A DNA stretch of 64,000 nucleotides from Portulaca oleracea (Eukaryota; Streptophyta; Magnoliopsida; Caryophyllales; Portulacaceae): assembly GCA_029582165.1 (NCBI GenBank), contig CM055868.1, positions 25,574,891-25,638,890 on the forward strand. Reading direction: 5' to 3'. Shown one piece after another: positions 45,510 to 56,997 of the stretch (the stretch's first letter is position 1; the number at the start of each line of letters is the position of its first letter). The translations under genes were made by a program, and so were the position numbers. The notes below the pieces were generated by a model. It was not told the DNA's origin and ran no database searches. It was given only the letters and a program-made list of their open reading frames with translations.

Positions 45510-46232
45510 ATGGACGATTCTAGCAAGAATTCCCAAGGTGAGCTACAATGCTTGAAGCAACAAATTGATGATCTTGCCAAGCAAATGGAAGAATGTGGAA
45601 TTCTTCCAAAGGGATCAAGAAGCACAAAATCACGTGTGGTTCACTCTTCTAAGGTTGAATATGAAGCACCTTATGAATGGAGTAAACGTTCCAGCAAGAA
45701 GAATGGAAATAAAGTTCAAGAAGAGTTCTTGCCCTACAAATACAAAGGAGATTACTTCAACAAGCTTGAAATAATGGAGCAAGGGAGCAAGGACGTGGTT
45801 GAATATACCATAGAATTCAGACGGCAACTACGGAAGTATGGCCTTAAGGAGAATGATCAACGAGTTTTGGTATGTTATACTCTTGGTCTTAATGATTACA
45901 TTTGGCGTGTTGTTGTACATCAATCTTACGCAAACTTGGAGGAGTTAAGTTCTTTAGCCCTTGATGTTGAAATAGAAGTAAAGAGTAAAGAACTTTGGGA
46001 TAGAACCCGTATACAACAAAGACCTCACAAACCATCCCAACAATCCCACGCCAAGGACCTTGAAACTAAGCCACAAACTCGTCCCAAACCTCTCGTTCAA
46101 ACGCCTACAAAACAACCCCAACAACCTATTGCCCATCACTCCACAAAACAACCCCTAAACCTCCCCACACCTACTATCCAAAGCTCCACAAAACAGCCCC
46201 TAAACCTCCCAATTCCTATTGTCCAAGACTGA
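45510..46232 (+). CDS. Shortened gag-like protein (240 codons)
   Basis: ATG at 45510, stop at 46230. Residues about 70-150 (FLPYKYKGDYFNKLEIMEQG, then EYTIEFRRQL and LGLNDYIWRVV) match the C-terminal half of the CRM-like gag domain (FLPQSYVEDNYYKLQKLVQG, EYTREFEHLL, IGLNDWIRHIV). The N-terminal half of that domain is absent, apparently removed in frame. The tail is rich in Gln/Pro/Lys with two similar repeats (STKQPLNLP). The zinc knuckle is not in this frame; its degenerate form starts the next frame, which overlaps by 14 nt in +1. A structural role in trans-packaging is possible but inferred. Confidence 0.75.
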   Translation: MDDSSKNSQGELQCLKQQIDDLAKQMEECGILPKGSRSTKSRVVHSSKVEYEAPYEWSKRSSKKNGNKVQEEFLPYKYKGDYFNKLEIMEQGSKDVVEYTIEFRRQLRKYGLKENDQRVLVCYTLGLNDYIWRVVVHQSYANLEELSSLALDVEIEVKSKELWDRTRIQQRPHKPSQQSHAKDLETKPQTRPKPLVQTPTKQPQQPIAHHSTKQPLNLPTPTIQSSTKQPLNLPIPIVQD

Positions 46233-48633
46233 GGAAATCATTGACCAAAGTACAAGTCTATCTTGCCAAAGTTTTGATCATGTTGAAAGTGTATGTCAAA
46301 CGTCATCCTATGAGCAACCAGAATTTGAAAGTGAATCATTTGATGTATTCGATGTGTCTGAGGATGTTCATGAAGTATGTGATAACCTTGGCACGAATGA
46401 GGAAGTTAATGTAGTATGTAGCGTGCCTAAAGATGAGTTTAAAGTGTATGACAATCCATTGTATGAGGAGAATAATGATGAGTTTCAAGTATATGACAAC
46501 CCATTATATGAGGAGGAAGGCGTGAATGAAGAAGTTGAATTTGCCGAATGTGATGTTTTTGTTGAAAATGAGCAAGTTCAAGAAGTATGTAGTAGCATGG
46601 CTAAAGAAGTAAATGAAGTACACATAGAGGAGGATCTTGAAGTAGAGGAAGTAGAAGAATTGAATGGAGAAGAGCTACGTGATGAAATGTGTTCATTGAT
46701 CCAAGAAGGAGAAAGTTGTGCCATCATTGACGTTGACATTGATCTTGACCAAGATATTAGCCTCGCTACAACAAATGTCCAAGAATTGCAAATGAAGAGT
46801 TATTCACACCATGGCAATGATCTTCATATGGATCCAAGAAGTTTAGTAAGTCTTGCTTTTTACAAGATTTGCAAAGATTCATTATATTGTAATATTACTT
46901 CTATGGATTCTTGTTATACTTTGTTGGAAGAATCAAAGTTGTATGATAGGAGTATCATGCTTCAAGAGGCGTCCTTATTACCACCTTCTATCTCACGGCT
47001 CAAGGAGGATCAAAGTACTCTTATGGCACTTATGGAGAATAAGTATCATGAATTTGAAGAACCAAGGAGTCTCATTCTTACACCAAGGGAGGTTGGAAAT
47101 CAAGAGTCTATAAAGGATCAATGTCCTTTACCATCACTTGTCATTTGTGAATATTTGGAGGAAAGACAAGCACCATCGACAAGTGACTACTCTCTCTTAT
47201 CTCTTTGGAAACGTTTCTCTCCTGTGAGTATCATCATACAAAGTAGAAGTAGAAAGGAGTATGTAAATCCTTTGGAGTTAGCCTTAACGAAGCATAAGAA
47301 GCCACATGGAGAATTGGAGAAGTACTTGGAGAAATGTCCTTACCTCTCGTCCAAGAATATGCTATCTCACCATATCTCATCAAATGGAGTAATTCAAGTG
47401 GACAAAAGGAAGAAAAGAATTATTCAAGAAGGGTCCATACTTGCATCTATACTTGAGGTACTATGTCTCTTAAAGGATGCTAATGATCATCATATTCTTT
47501 TATTCCCTATTCTTGCATCATATTTGTTCATTACAAATGGAGTTGAGAAAGGTGAAGTCCTATCTCAAGGAAGTTGTCCCATGGATTATTTTGGTGATAT
47601 ATCAAGTGGAGAAAAGAAGAAGATATATGCTTATGGTTTAGCACTCACACTTGTTGCTATCATGAGGATATTTGAGCAAAAGGATTATTATCTTGGAGGA
47701 TTCATGCTTAAGCTTTGTGATTCTTACAAAGTATTGGAGTATGTTTCATGTGATAAGGAAATCAAGACATCATTATGCTTGGAGATGAAGTACTTGATTC
47801 GTTCGTCAAAATCAAGTCACTTGGAGGAAGCAAGTCCTTTGACTAAAAGAAGTTTTCTAACGAGGAGAAACATGTTTGATTCAAGAGTACTTAGTCTTGA
47901 ATATATCAAGGAGTTGTATGAAGATGATGATGATTTTAAAGAAGCATACAAGGTATGTGAGAAGCATCCTCAACAATCCTTTTATATTGATCATGGATTT
48001 CTTTTCAAAGGGAATCAAGTGTGTATTCCAAGGAGTGGAATTCGTGAAATCTTGATCATGGAAGTACATGGAAGTTCTTTTGATCATTTGGGTCTACTCA
48101 ATACGTATCTTAAGATGAAGGAGTATTATTTCTGGCCTAGCATGATCGTTGATATTGAGTATAAGTTGCAAAATTGTGACATTTGCAATCCTTCTATACC
48201 ATATGGAGATGAAAGCTTGAATTTTATGGTTGAAGTGCCATGGATTCAAGGAAGTCAAGATGATATTAAGATCGTTGAAGGTCATCCTTCAAAGATGGAA
48301 CACCATATTACTATTGTCTTCATCATGAGTTACAAGCTTGTGAATCTATACTTTGAAGTTGAGAAGTTATATGAGATTTCTACAATCTCCAAGAATAAAC
48401 GAGATTTGAAGCACCATAATATCATTGGCTTATTCATGAGAAGACTTGGAAGAAAGTGGAAGTTCAAGTCAAGCATCAAAGGAATCTATGATGATTTCAA
48501 GGCATTCAAGAAGAGAATTTGTAAACCTATAAGAAGGAACAAGAGAAGTGATGTCAATAACACATATGGGAAGACATCTTATAAACAAGGAAGCAGAAGT
48601 GTTAAGTACTGGTTTAGAAGAAGTTTTGTCTAA
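46219..48633 (+). CDS. 804-codon pol-derived frame with all catalytic centres lost
   Basis: The frame is uninterrupted but has no early ATG, so it needs a +1 shift from gag or another start. It is collinear with CRM-like Pol. A knuckle remnant keeps C, H and C (46264, 46279, 46294) but has Ser for the first Cys. Protease DGGS is EGES (46705-46716). A segment HMDPRSLVSLAFYKICKDSL matches the protease end. The RT palm including YFDD is gone: the text jumps near 47225 to QSRSRKEY, which matches the residues just after YFDD. RNase H acidic residues are mostly replaced. Integrase keeps the H,H,C,C zinc site (48067, 48085, 48175, 48184), but the first catalytic D is N (48220-48222) and the second D and E are not found. 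An acidic insert occupies about residues 35-180. Confidence 0.8.
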   Translation: MSKTEEIIDQSTSLSCQSFDHVESVCQTSSYEQPEFESESFDVFDVSEDVHEVCDNLGTNEEVNVVCSVPKDEFKVYDNPLYEENNDEFQVYDNPLYEEEGVNEEVEFAECDVFVENEQVQEVCSSMAKEVNEVHIEEDLEVEEVEELNGEELRDEMCSLIQEGESCAIIDVDIDLDQDISLATTNVQELQMKSYSHHGNDLHMDPRSLVSLAFYKICKDSLYCNITSMDSCYTLLEESKLYDRSIMLQEASLLPPSISRLKEDQSTLMALMENKYHEFEEPRSLILTPREVGNQESIKDQCPLPSLVICEYLEERQAPSTSDYSLLSLWKRFSPVSIIIQSRSRKEYVNPLELALTKHKKPHGELEKYLEKCPYLSSKNMLSHHISSNGVIQVDKRKKRIIQEGSILASILEVLCLLKDANDHHILLFPILASYLFITNGVEKGEVLSQGSCPMDYFGDISSGEKKKIYAYGLALTLVAIMRIFEQKDYYLGGFMLKLCDSYKVLEYVSCDKEIKTSLCLEMKYLIRSSKSSHLEEASPLTKRSFLTRRNMFDSRVLSLEYIKELYEDDDDFKEAYKVCEKHPQQSFYIDHGFLFKGNQVCIPRSGIREILIMEVHGSSFDHLGLLNTYLKMKEYYFWPSMIVDIEYKLQNCDICNPSIPYGDESLNFMVEVPWIQGSQDDIKIVEGHPSKMEHHITIVFIMSYKLVNLYFEVEKLYEISTISKNKRDLKHHNIIGLFMRRLGRKWKFKSSIKGIYDDFKAFKKRICKPIRRNKRSDVNNTYGKTSYKQGSRSVKYWFRRSFV

Positions 48634-48666
48634 GTTTGAGGACAAACTTTTTCAACCGGGGGAGAA

Positions 48667-50364
48667 TGATGTATATTTGCCTAGCTATATACATCAAGGC
48701 CTAGCTAAAGGACCTCTATCCAGCTAGAAGCTACAAATGTCGCCTTGGGTATCAACAACTACAAGGGTTTATTAGCTCAAGGAAGAAAGCATGAAGGACC
48801 TTTGATGGTATTCTAGCTTACATGGAGTTACTCTCACATTTGGAGGACATCAATGAGCATAAATAACTCTCAAGTCCTTATTGAGAAGTCATCTCTCACG
48901 GCAGCAAAGGACTCCATCAAGTACAGTTCGATATTTTGCTCTATAACTCTAGATCCATACATCTATTGAGGAAATCATCAAAAGACAGATTGGAGCTCTT
49001 TCAATAAGCTTTCCAATGGTTTTTGAATCAATGAAAACGGACAAGTATTGAAGGAGTTATAGCAATTTCTTTCTAGAGTTGTATTTTAGAGTTTATGATG
49101 TCATAAATAGGATATATGATGTAATAGTTGATTCTTGGTTTCTTGAACCCTAGGTACACGTCCAAGGGGTCCCTAAAGTAGTATAAATAGACCCCTAGGG
49201 TGCCATTGTATTCATTCAATTCAAGTCATTCAATAAATCAAAAACAAACACAAGGTGTTGTTTTCTCTCTAGCTTTTGTGCTAGTCTTTTCGTTTCTCTT
49301 GAGGGAGTTCCGAAGTTATCCCCTTCTTCTATTCAAGGGTGGCATCCTTGAAGGTGAAAGGAAGGAATTGAAGAGTTCTTTGAGGTGGTGTGGCTGTATC
49401 CTCATCGATCCTTCAAAAGCCAATCTATCCAACTATCCATTCCATCGTTCATTCAACTACATTCATCCAACCTCACATCATTCATCAAGAATTCATCAAG
49501 AATTCATCAAGAATTCAACAAGAATTCATCAAGCACCCAACAAGAACTTTCCATACATCTATTGAGGAAATCATCAAAAGACAGATTGGAGCTCTTTCAA
49601 TAAGCTTTCCAATGGTTTTTGAATCAATGAAAACGGACAAGTATTGAAGGAGTTATAGCAATTTCTTTCTAGAGTTGTATTTTAGAGTTTATGATGTCAT
49701 AAATAGGATATATGATGTAATAGTTGATTCTTGGTTTCTTGAACCCTAGGTACACGTCCAAGGGGTCCCTAAAGTAGTATAAATAGACCCCTAGGGTGCC
49801 ATTGTATTCATTCAATTCAAGTCATTCAATAAATCAAAAACAAACACAAGGTGTTGTTTTCTCTCTAGCTTTTGTGCTAGTCTTTTCGTTTCTCTTGAGG
49901 GAGTTCCGAAGTTATCCCCTTCTTCTATTCAAGGGTGGCATCCTTGAAGGTGAAAGGAAGGAATTGAAGAGTTCTTTGAGGTGGTGTGGCTGTATCCTCA
50001 TCGATCCTTCAAAAGCCAATCTATCCAACTATCCATTCCATCGTTCATTCAACTACATTCATCCAACCTCACATCATTCATCAAGAATTCATCAAGAATT
50101 CATCAAGAATTCAACAAGAATTCATCAAGCACCCAACAAGAAGCATTCGTTCTTCATCAACCCGTCTAAGCTTCTACAATCGTGCATCCATCATTCGTTC
50201 ATCATCATACCTTCATTTGGTAATCATCTTTTCATAGTTCTTTTCTTTCCATTTCCATTACATTTTCGAACATTAAGAACTTTGAGAAGGGAGATTTTCA
50301 TCTTCGCTCTTAAAGATCCTTAGCCCTTTTGTGTAATGTGATCTTGTGATCCCATTATACATCA
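48667..50364 (+). repeat. Non-autonomous element 3' LTR with internal tandem duplication
   Basis: Starts TGATGTATA and ends TATACATCA. Segment 48955-49550 is repeated at 49551-50146 (offset 596 bp), starting CCATACATCT and ending in CACCCAACAAGAA. As a result TATAAATAGACCCC occurs twice, near 49180 and 49778. The two copies are almost identical. Confidence 0.9.
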
Positions 50365-50615
50365 AATATTGCCACAAAACAGGGCACGAGGAGAATCAAT
50401 GCAAGAAAAAAATAGCGGACAACAACAAAGTGGAGCATAAGACAGATAAAGCCAAGCCAAAACCAGACGCAGAGGGGCTCAGAAGGCCAAAAAATTCTCA
50501 GGTGTGGAAACAAACAACCCAACCAAATAATATGGTCACTACCAATCGATTTGAAGCACTGAGTGGCGAAGGAGATAATACAATCTCAGAATCGAAGATG
50601 GATGGCAATGGCTAA
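50365..50615 (+). pseudogene. LINE copy A ORF1, 3' part (zinc knuckle)
   Basis: Reads YCHKTGHEENQCKKK, matching CSYCHKSGHEEHIC of copy B, then a Lys-rich tail with TNRFEALSGEGD (copy B: ANRFASLSEQDD) and a stop at 50613. About 160 codons between NGFLRRI and this point, including the first knuckle, are absent. Confidence 0.85.
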
Positions 50616-50634
50616 ACTCCAAAACAAATTAAGA

Positions 50635-53600
50635 ATGTAGAACATTCTCAATTGGAACGTCAGGGGGCTTAACAGCCCGGAGAAGCAAGAAGATCGACGG
50701 GTCTTCTTGCATCAACAGGGGGCGGGTCTAATTGGACTATACGAAACAAAAATCCCCCATCGAAACATCGACAAGTTTCACAACAATGTATTTAGCTATT
50801 GGAGATCAATTACAAATATTCAGCATTGTCAAAAAGTTCGCATCTGGGTTGCATGGAATCCTCGAGCCTACGAAGCAGAAATTTTGGGCAGCTCTGACCA
50901 ACACATTCATATGAAAATTACAATTGTTCAAAACAATACCACCTTTCACATTACCTGGGTCTATGGGCACAATGATCTCGGTGAGAGAGAACCTCTTTGG
51001 ACAGCTCTTCATCATATTGCAGATGGGATGGACGATCCCTGGGCTGTGATAGGTGACTTTAATGCAATAATGACAGAAGAAGAAAGAATTGGTGGAGCCA
51101 ACATTGAATCTTTTATGACCCAGCCGATGACACATTGTGTTCAGCACTGCTGCCTTCATGAACCACCATATTCTGGGACATACTACACCTGGACCAATGG
51201 CCATGTCCGCTCCAGGTTAGATCGCCTTCTTGTGAATCCGCAATGGTACCTAATTGCAGACATGATGCAAGTTAATTTTAAGGCATGCGACCTATCAGAT
51301 TATTCCGTTATCACTATCCACTTTATGGAAATGGCAAAACAGAAGCAGCCCTTTAAGTTCTATGACATGTGGACAAAAGATGAGAGGTCCAAAGACCTGA
51401 TTAAGGACACACTAGTAGAGATCCCGGAGGGTCACAAAATGTTTCAACTAACACAGTACCTCCACAAGCTGCGCCCAAAACTGCAATCACTACATAGAGA
51501 TTGTTTCTATGATATTCAAACTCAAGAAATTGCAGCAAGAGACAAGCTCATCAATCTCTAGAATAGACTTGATCAAGATCCGACTGATGCAGCACTCCAG
51601 CAAGAAGAGAAAAACCAGAGACGTAAGTACTATGACATTTTGCATTCATCCTTACTTCTGAAACGACAGCAAAGCAAACTGGCTTGGGATGATATGGGTG
51701 ACAGCTGCTCAAAATTATTCTTTGCCAAGATGAGACAGAAGCGCACCCAGCAATACATTCGTGAAATAGAAACTGCTAATGGTATCAAAGTCACGGGGCT
51801 CCAGGAGGTAAACAACCAACTCAGCCTGTTCTATAAAAACCTGCATGGCAATACAGACATTCGGCAAACAACATCGCAAGACGACATTTTCCTCATGGGC
51901 CCTCGATTAACAGGAGTTCAACAACTCAGACTCAGTAGGCCAATCACAAACAAAGACATCACAGAAGCCATCTTCTCAATTCCTAATGACAAGACCCCCG
52001 GACCAGACGGGTATTCCAGTGGTTTTTATAAATTTTACTGGAATCAAATAGGAGACCTTGTCTCAGCTGCTGCCCTAGAGTTTTTCCTCACCGGGAAAAT
52101 CCTCAAACAACTAAATGCAACTAATTTGGTGCTTATTCCAAAGGTGCCGAACCCCAGCAAAGCCATTGAGTTCCGCCCTATAGCATGCTGTAACACCTTT
52201 TACAAGGGAATCACCAAAATCTCGCCTCCTGGATAAGAGAGGTCCTCCCTGAACTAATCATTCCGAGCCAAGGGGCTTTTGTGCCCGGTCGACAGCTCCT
52301 TCAGAATGTTCTACTTTGCCAAGAGATAGTAAGGGGTTACAACCGATCAGCCATTGCACCTGGATGCTTGATGAAAATAGATCTTCACAAAGCCTTCGAC
52401 TCGGTGCATTAGGAATTCATTGAAGAAGCACTTCGCGCATACCGATTTCCAGGCTGGCTCATTGACTGTATAATGGCTTGTGTCACCACACCAACCTTCT
52501 CCATTTGCTCGAATGGCATCTCTTCTCCCAACTTTAGGGGCAAACGTGGCCTTAGGCAAGGTGACCCCATGTCTCCCCTTCTCTTTGTTCTAACAATGGA
52601 ATATCTGTCACGATCCATCTAGTACTTTGTCAGCAAACAAGAGGGTTTTAAGTACCACCCAAACTGCAGACGTCTGCAACTCACGCATCTTGTATTTGCC
52701 GACGATCACATCCTAATCTCCACGGCAAATAGAACCTCTATTCAAACTCTTAAGAAGGCTTTTGACCACTTCTCAACAACAACGGGTCTTGTCGCAAACA
52801 ATGGGAAATCTGAAGTGGTCATGGGGGGCGTGCCCCATAATGTCGCTACCTCTCTCCTTCAAGAAACAGGATTCCAAGAAGGTGTGCTCCCCTTCAAATA
52901 CCTGGGAATCCCAATCTCCTCCTGTAACCTCACAAAAAATGATACCAACATTCTAGTGGAGAAGATCCTTTCGCGAATAAAAACATGGGAGAGTAGGCAC
53001 ATCTCTTATGCTGGTAGAGTCACTCTCATTAACTCAGTCCTGATGGGGATTTATAGCTTCTGGGCGAGAATTCTCGTCATTCCCAAACATGCCATAGAAG
53101 AAATTACACGTTTTTGCCGCAACTTTCTCTGGGGCTCAACCTCACACTATAGTAAAGCCCCTATGATCTCCTGGGGGTAGTATGCAGACCAAAGAAGTTG
53201 GGTGGTCTGGGTCTCCGAGACCTCACATCTTGGAACAATGCCACTATTGCCCGACTGGTGTGGGCGATTCAGCGGAAAGAGGATAACTTATGGGTCCAAT
53301 GGATACATGCAAAATACATTCGAGGATCATCCTGGTGGGACTATCAACCCCCTTATGACGTCTGCATGTATTTTAAGAAACTTTGCCGTATCAAAGATTG
53401 CTTCAAATGGGGTTGTGAACCCGGATGTAGATGGCACTGGAAGGGGGGAGGCAAAGTTGATGGTGAGTACAATGTGACAGAGGGGTATATATGGAGCCTT
53501 GGAACCGTGAACGAGATCGGATGGGCCTCGATCATTTGTAACCCACTAACAATTCCGAGACATACCTTTATCAGTTGGGTCCTCTTACATGGCAGGGTTC

Positions 53601-54010
53601 CTGTAAGAGCTAGGACAGTGCGATGGAAAGCCGGAGGCGACTCTAATTGCCCCTTATGCAGTTTGGAGATTGAAACTATCGACCATCTTTTCCTTGATTG
53701 CGCTTTTGGGAAGGAGGTCAGACAAGGCTTTAGAGCCTGGGGGCTTAATCACCTATCCACTACTCAAGAATGGCGACATCATCTGGGCAAGCTTAGCAAA
53801 ACCAGTAAAGAAGCTCAACTGGATTGTGCTTTCCTCACATCGTATGTCTATCACATCTGGACTGAAAGAAATAACCGTGTCCATAAAAAACATGGCGCTA
53901 CCCCACAGGTAATCGCAACAAAAGTGACAAACGATGTAATAAACAAAGTCCTTCTGGTAGCGAAATCTAGAAAGAAATACAAGAGTCTTGTAGACAAGGT
54001 GCTTAGTTAG
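50635..54010 (+). pseudogene. LINE copy A ORF2 (endonuclease, reverse transcriptase, zf-RVT)
   Basis: ATG at 50635 is followed at once by a stop. The frame then gives the endonuclease start LNWNVRGLNSPEK, catalytic E in LYETKI and GDFNAI at about 51052-51069, and SRLDRLLV. RT begins near 51960 (TPGPDG), has the YLSRSI region and FADD at 52695-52706, and continues to KYLGIPIS. The C-terminus has CPLCSLEIETIDHLFLDC (zf-RVT). It nicks DNA and copies LINE RNA by target-primed reverse transcription. Stops at 51559, 52410, 52618 and 53178 and frameshifts near 52225 and 52800 inactivate it. Confidence 0.92.
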
Positions 54011-54080
54011 AGAACTTGGGAGATCCTCTCCACATCCTCTTGTAAGCTACATTTGTTAGTCAATATATCCTGTTTTCTCG

Positions 54081-55000
<920 letters not shown>

Positions 55001-55302
55001 CCGCCTTAGGAGAATTGGATTATAATAGTCCCAACTTTACAAATTGGATAGCGATAATCCCTACTTTCAGTTTGTATTATGGTGGTCCAAAATAAAATAA
55101 AATAAAATTGTATTGTAGTGGTACCAAATTCACCTCCACCTCCACATTCTTTTTAATTTTTCATGCCTACCCCATATTGTTTTTATTTTCTTCGTTCCTG
55201 CCAACAGAAAGGTAATGAAATGTATATGCTAAGACATTTTTTAAATTATTATTTTGAGACTCCGAGTATTTATTATGACTCCGAGTATTTTTTAAAAGGA
55301 AT

Positions 55303-56553
55303 ATGGTGGCGACGAGGAAGAGGGGTCAGCCGCCCACAACGCCGGCAGGTCGTATGCCAGTGAGTTCTCGGCAATCAAACTCGGTGAAGGGTAGTAAGCA
55401 AAAGGAGAAACATATTGAAGAATCTGCAAAAGGGGGAGAACAAAAGCAGTCGAGTAAAATAGTGTAAGAGCATTCCAAAACGAAGCATGCTGAAGGGAAT
55501 TCGATCATAGAGACTGGTGAAGGGAAACCAGGTCAGCAAAGTTCTTACGCTGACCTTTTTAAGGATGATGAAGGATTGTCTCTTCGATTCATTGAACCTG
55601 ATATCATTTATGGAACTCCATGTACTAAGATTGATAGAGAGGATGTGATTGAAAGTCTTGATTACTGGAGCACAGCAGTTATTTGTGGTGTTCTAGGATC
55701 AAATCCACCATATGATTTCATGTGTGGATTCTTCAATCGGATTTGGCGTAATCTAGACATTGCCCATATATCTGATATCAAAAGAGGAATCTTCTTGGTT
55801 CGTTTTAACACTCAAGAAGATAGGGAGAGGGCAATGCATCAAAGATTTCATTTTTTCGATTGGAAACCTCTCATTGTTAGGGAATGGAATGAGGACCTTG
55901 ATCTGAATTTAGAAAGTATTCTCACGTTGCCGATATGGGTAACGATGAAGGAGCTTCCTTTTAAGTTTTGGAGTCCAGATGGGCTGAGTAAAATAGCAAG
56001 CATGCTGGGGGTACCCATTAAAACGGAGAGACAAACCAAGGAGAGGATAAAGCTTGGGTACGCAAAAATTCTGATGGAAATGCCTCTGCAAGGTCCTTTC
56101 CCAGATTATGTTGATTATATTGATCATCGGGGTAATCATCAGCGTCAGAATCTGCATTATTATTGGACACCCAACAAATGTCAACATTGTGCTATGTATG
56201 GCCATGAGGAGAAAAATTGCAAGAAGAAACTTATTTGCTCCTACTGTCATAAATCTGGACATGAAGAACACATCTGCAGAAAGAAGAAAGCTGATGGGGA
56301 TCATAAAGACGAACAACAAAAGAAGAATGACTCCAGGAACATAACCCGCAGGAGAGTTGTCGATGATCAAGGTTTTATACAACTAAAAAAGACTTGGGTT
56401 CCCAAAGATAAGCAACCAGCTGACAAGGGGTTAACAGCAAACAGATTTGCTAGTCTTAGTGAACAGGATGATTCAGGTGTTGTGGAAGAAGCAAATCTTA
56501 CTGAAAATCCTGCTCCTAATGAATCTGATCAGCTGGAACGTTCGCGGGCTTAA
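55303..56553 (+). pseudogene. LINE copy B ORF1 (DUF4283 plus two zinc knuckles)
   Basis: ATG at 55303; one in-frame stop at 55465 splits an otherwise open frame of 417 codons. The N-terminus is basic. DUF4283 covers about residues 95-240, including YWSTAVICGVLGSNPP, RGIFLVRF and WSPDGLSKIASMLG. Two CX2CX4HX4C knuckles follow (CQHCAMYGHEEKNC and CSYCHKSGHEEHIC, 56179-56277). The Lys-rich tail ends RFASLSEQDD and a stop. It overlaps the start of ORF2 by about 25 nt. Only one lesion is visible, so this copy is better kept than copy A. Confidence 0.9.
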
Positions 56554-56997
56554 TAGCCCAGAAAAGCAAGAAGACCCTTGCACAACAATGGGGTAGGGCT
56601 TATAGGACTTTTTGAGACCAAACTCCGCTTGAAGAATGCTGAAATCATGGTGAAGAGGGTTTTTCCTAATTGGGGTTTTATTTCCAATATTGACCACTGC
56701 CCAAAAATTCGTATTGCTGTTGCTTGGGATCACAGGAGCTACAAAGTAGAAAATCTTTATTTATTCCACTACCCAGTTGATTCATTCTAGAGTAACTAGA
56801 AGACATGATGCTTTTATCTTCCATGTGACATGGATTTATGGAAGTAATCAAGCCTTTGAAAGGGTTCAATTGTGGGAGAATTTGCGTCAAATTGCAGCAG
56901 GTTTAGACAGCCCTTGGGCAGTTATGGGGGATTTTAATGCTATAACCATGCCTTATGATAGAGTCGGTGGTGCGCAGGTTGAAGCTTTTATGACGCA
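56528..56997 (+). pseudogene. LINE copy B ORF2, 5' part (endonuclease)
   Basis: Starts ISWNVRGLNSPEKQED, overlapping the ORF1 end in another frame. Then a small deletion and stop (near 56600) force a frameshift to GLIGLFETKLRLKN, and a second near 56780 to FHVTWIYGSNQ. GDFNAI near 56927-56944 is the endonuclease active-site motif. The frame is cut after EAFMT by the minus-strand LTR element. Confidence 0.88.

Larger units (their letters stand above)
44134..50364 (+). mobile_element. Non-autonomous Gypsy-type LTR element with an intact but catalytically dead pol-like frame
   Basis: LTRs begin TGATGTATA and end TATACATCA: 1099 bp at 44134-45232 and 1698 bp at 48667-50364, the latter lengthened by an internal tandem duplication. 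PBS TGGTATCAGAGCTT at 45237-45250; PPT CCGGGGGAGAA before 48667. Termini, core promoter and PBS resemble those of the CRM-like element at 25667. The interior holds a shortened gag and an 804-codon pol-derived frame. Flanking pentamers AATTT (44129-44133) and AATAT (50365-50369) are not identical. Confidence 0.88.
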
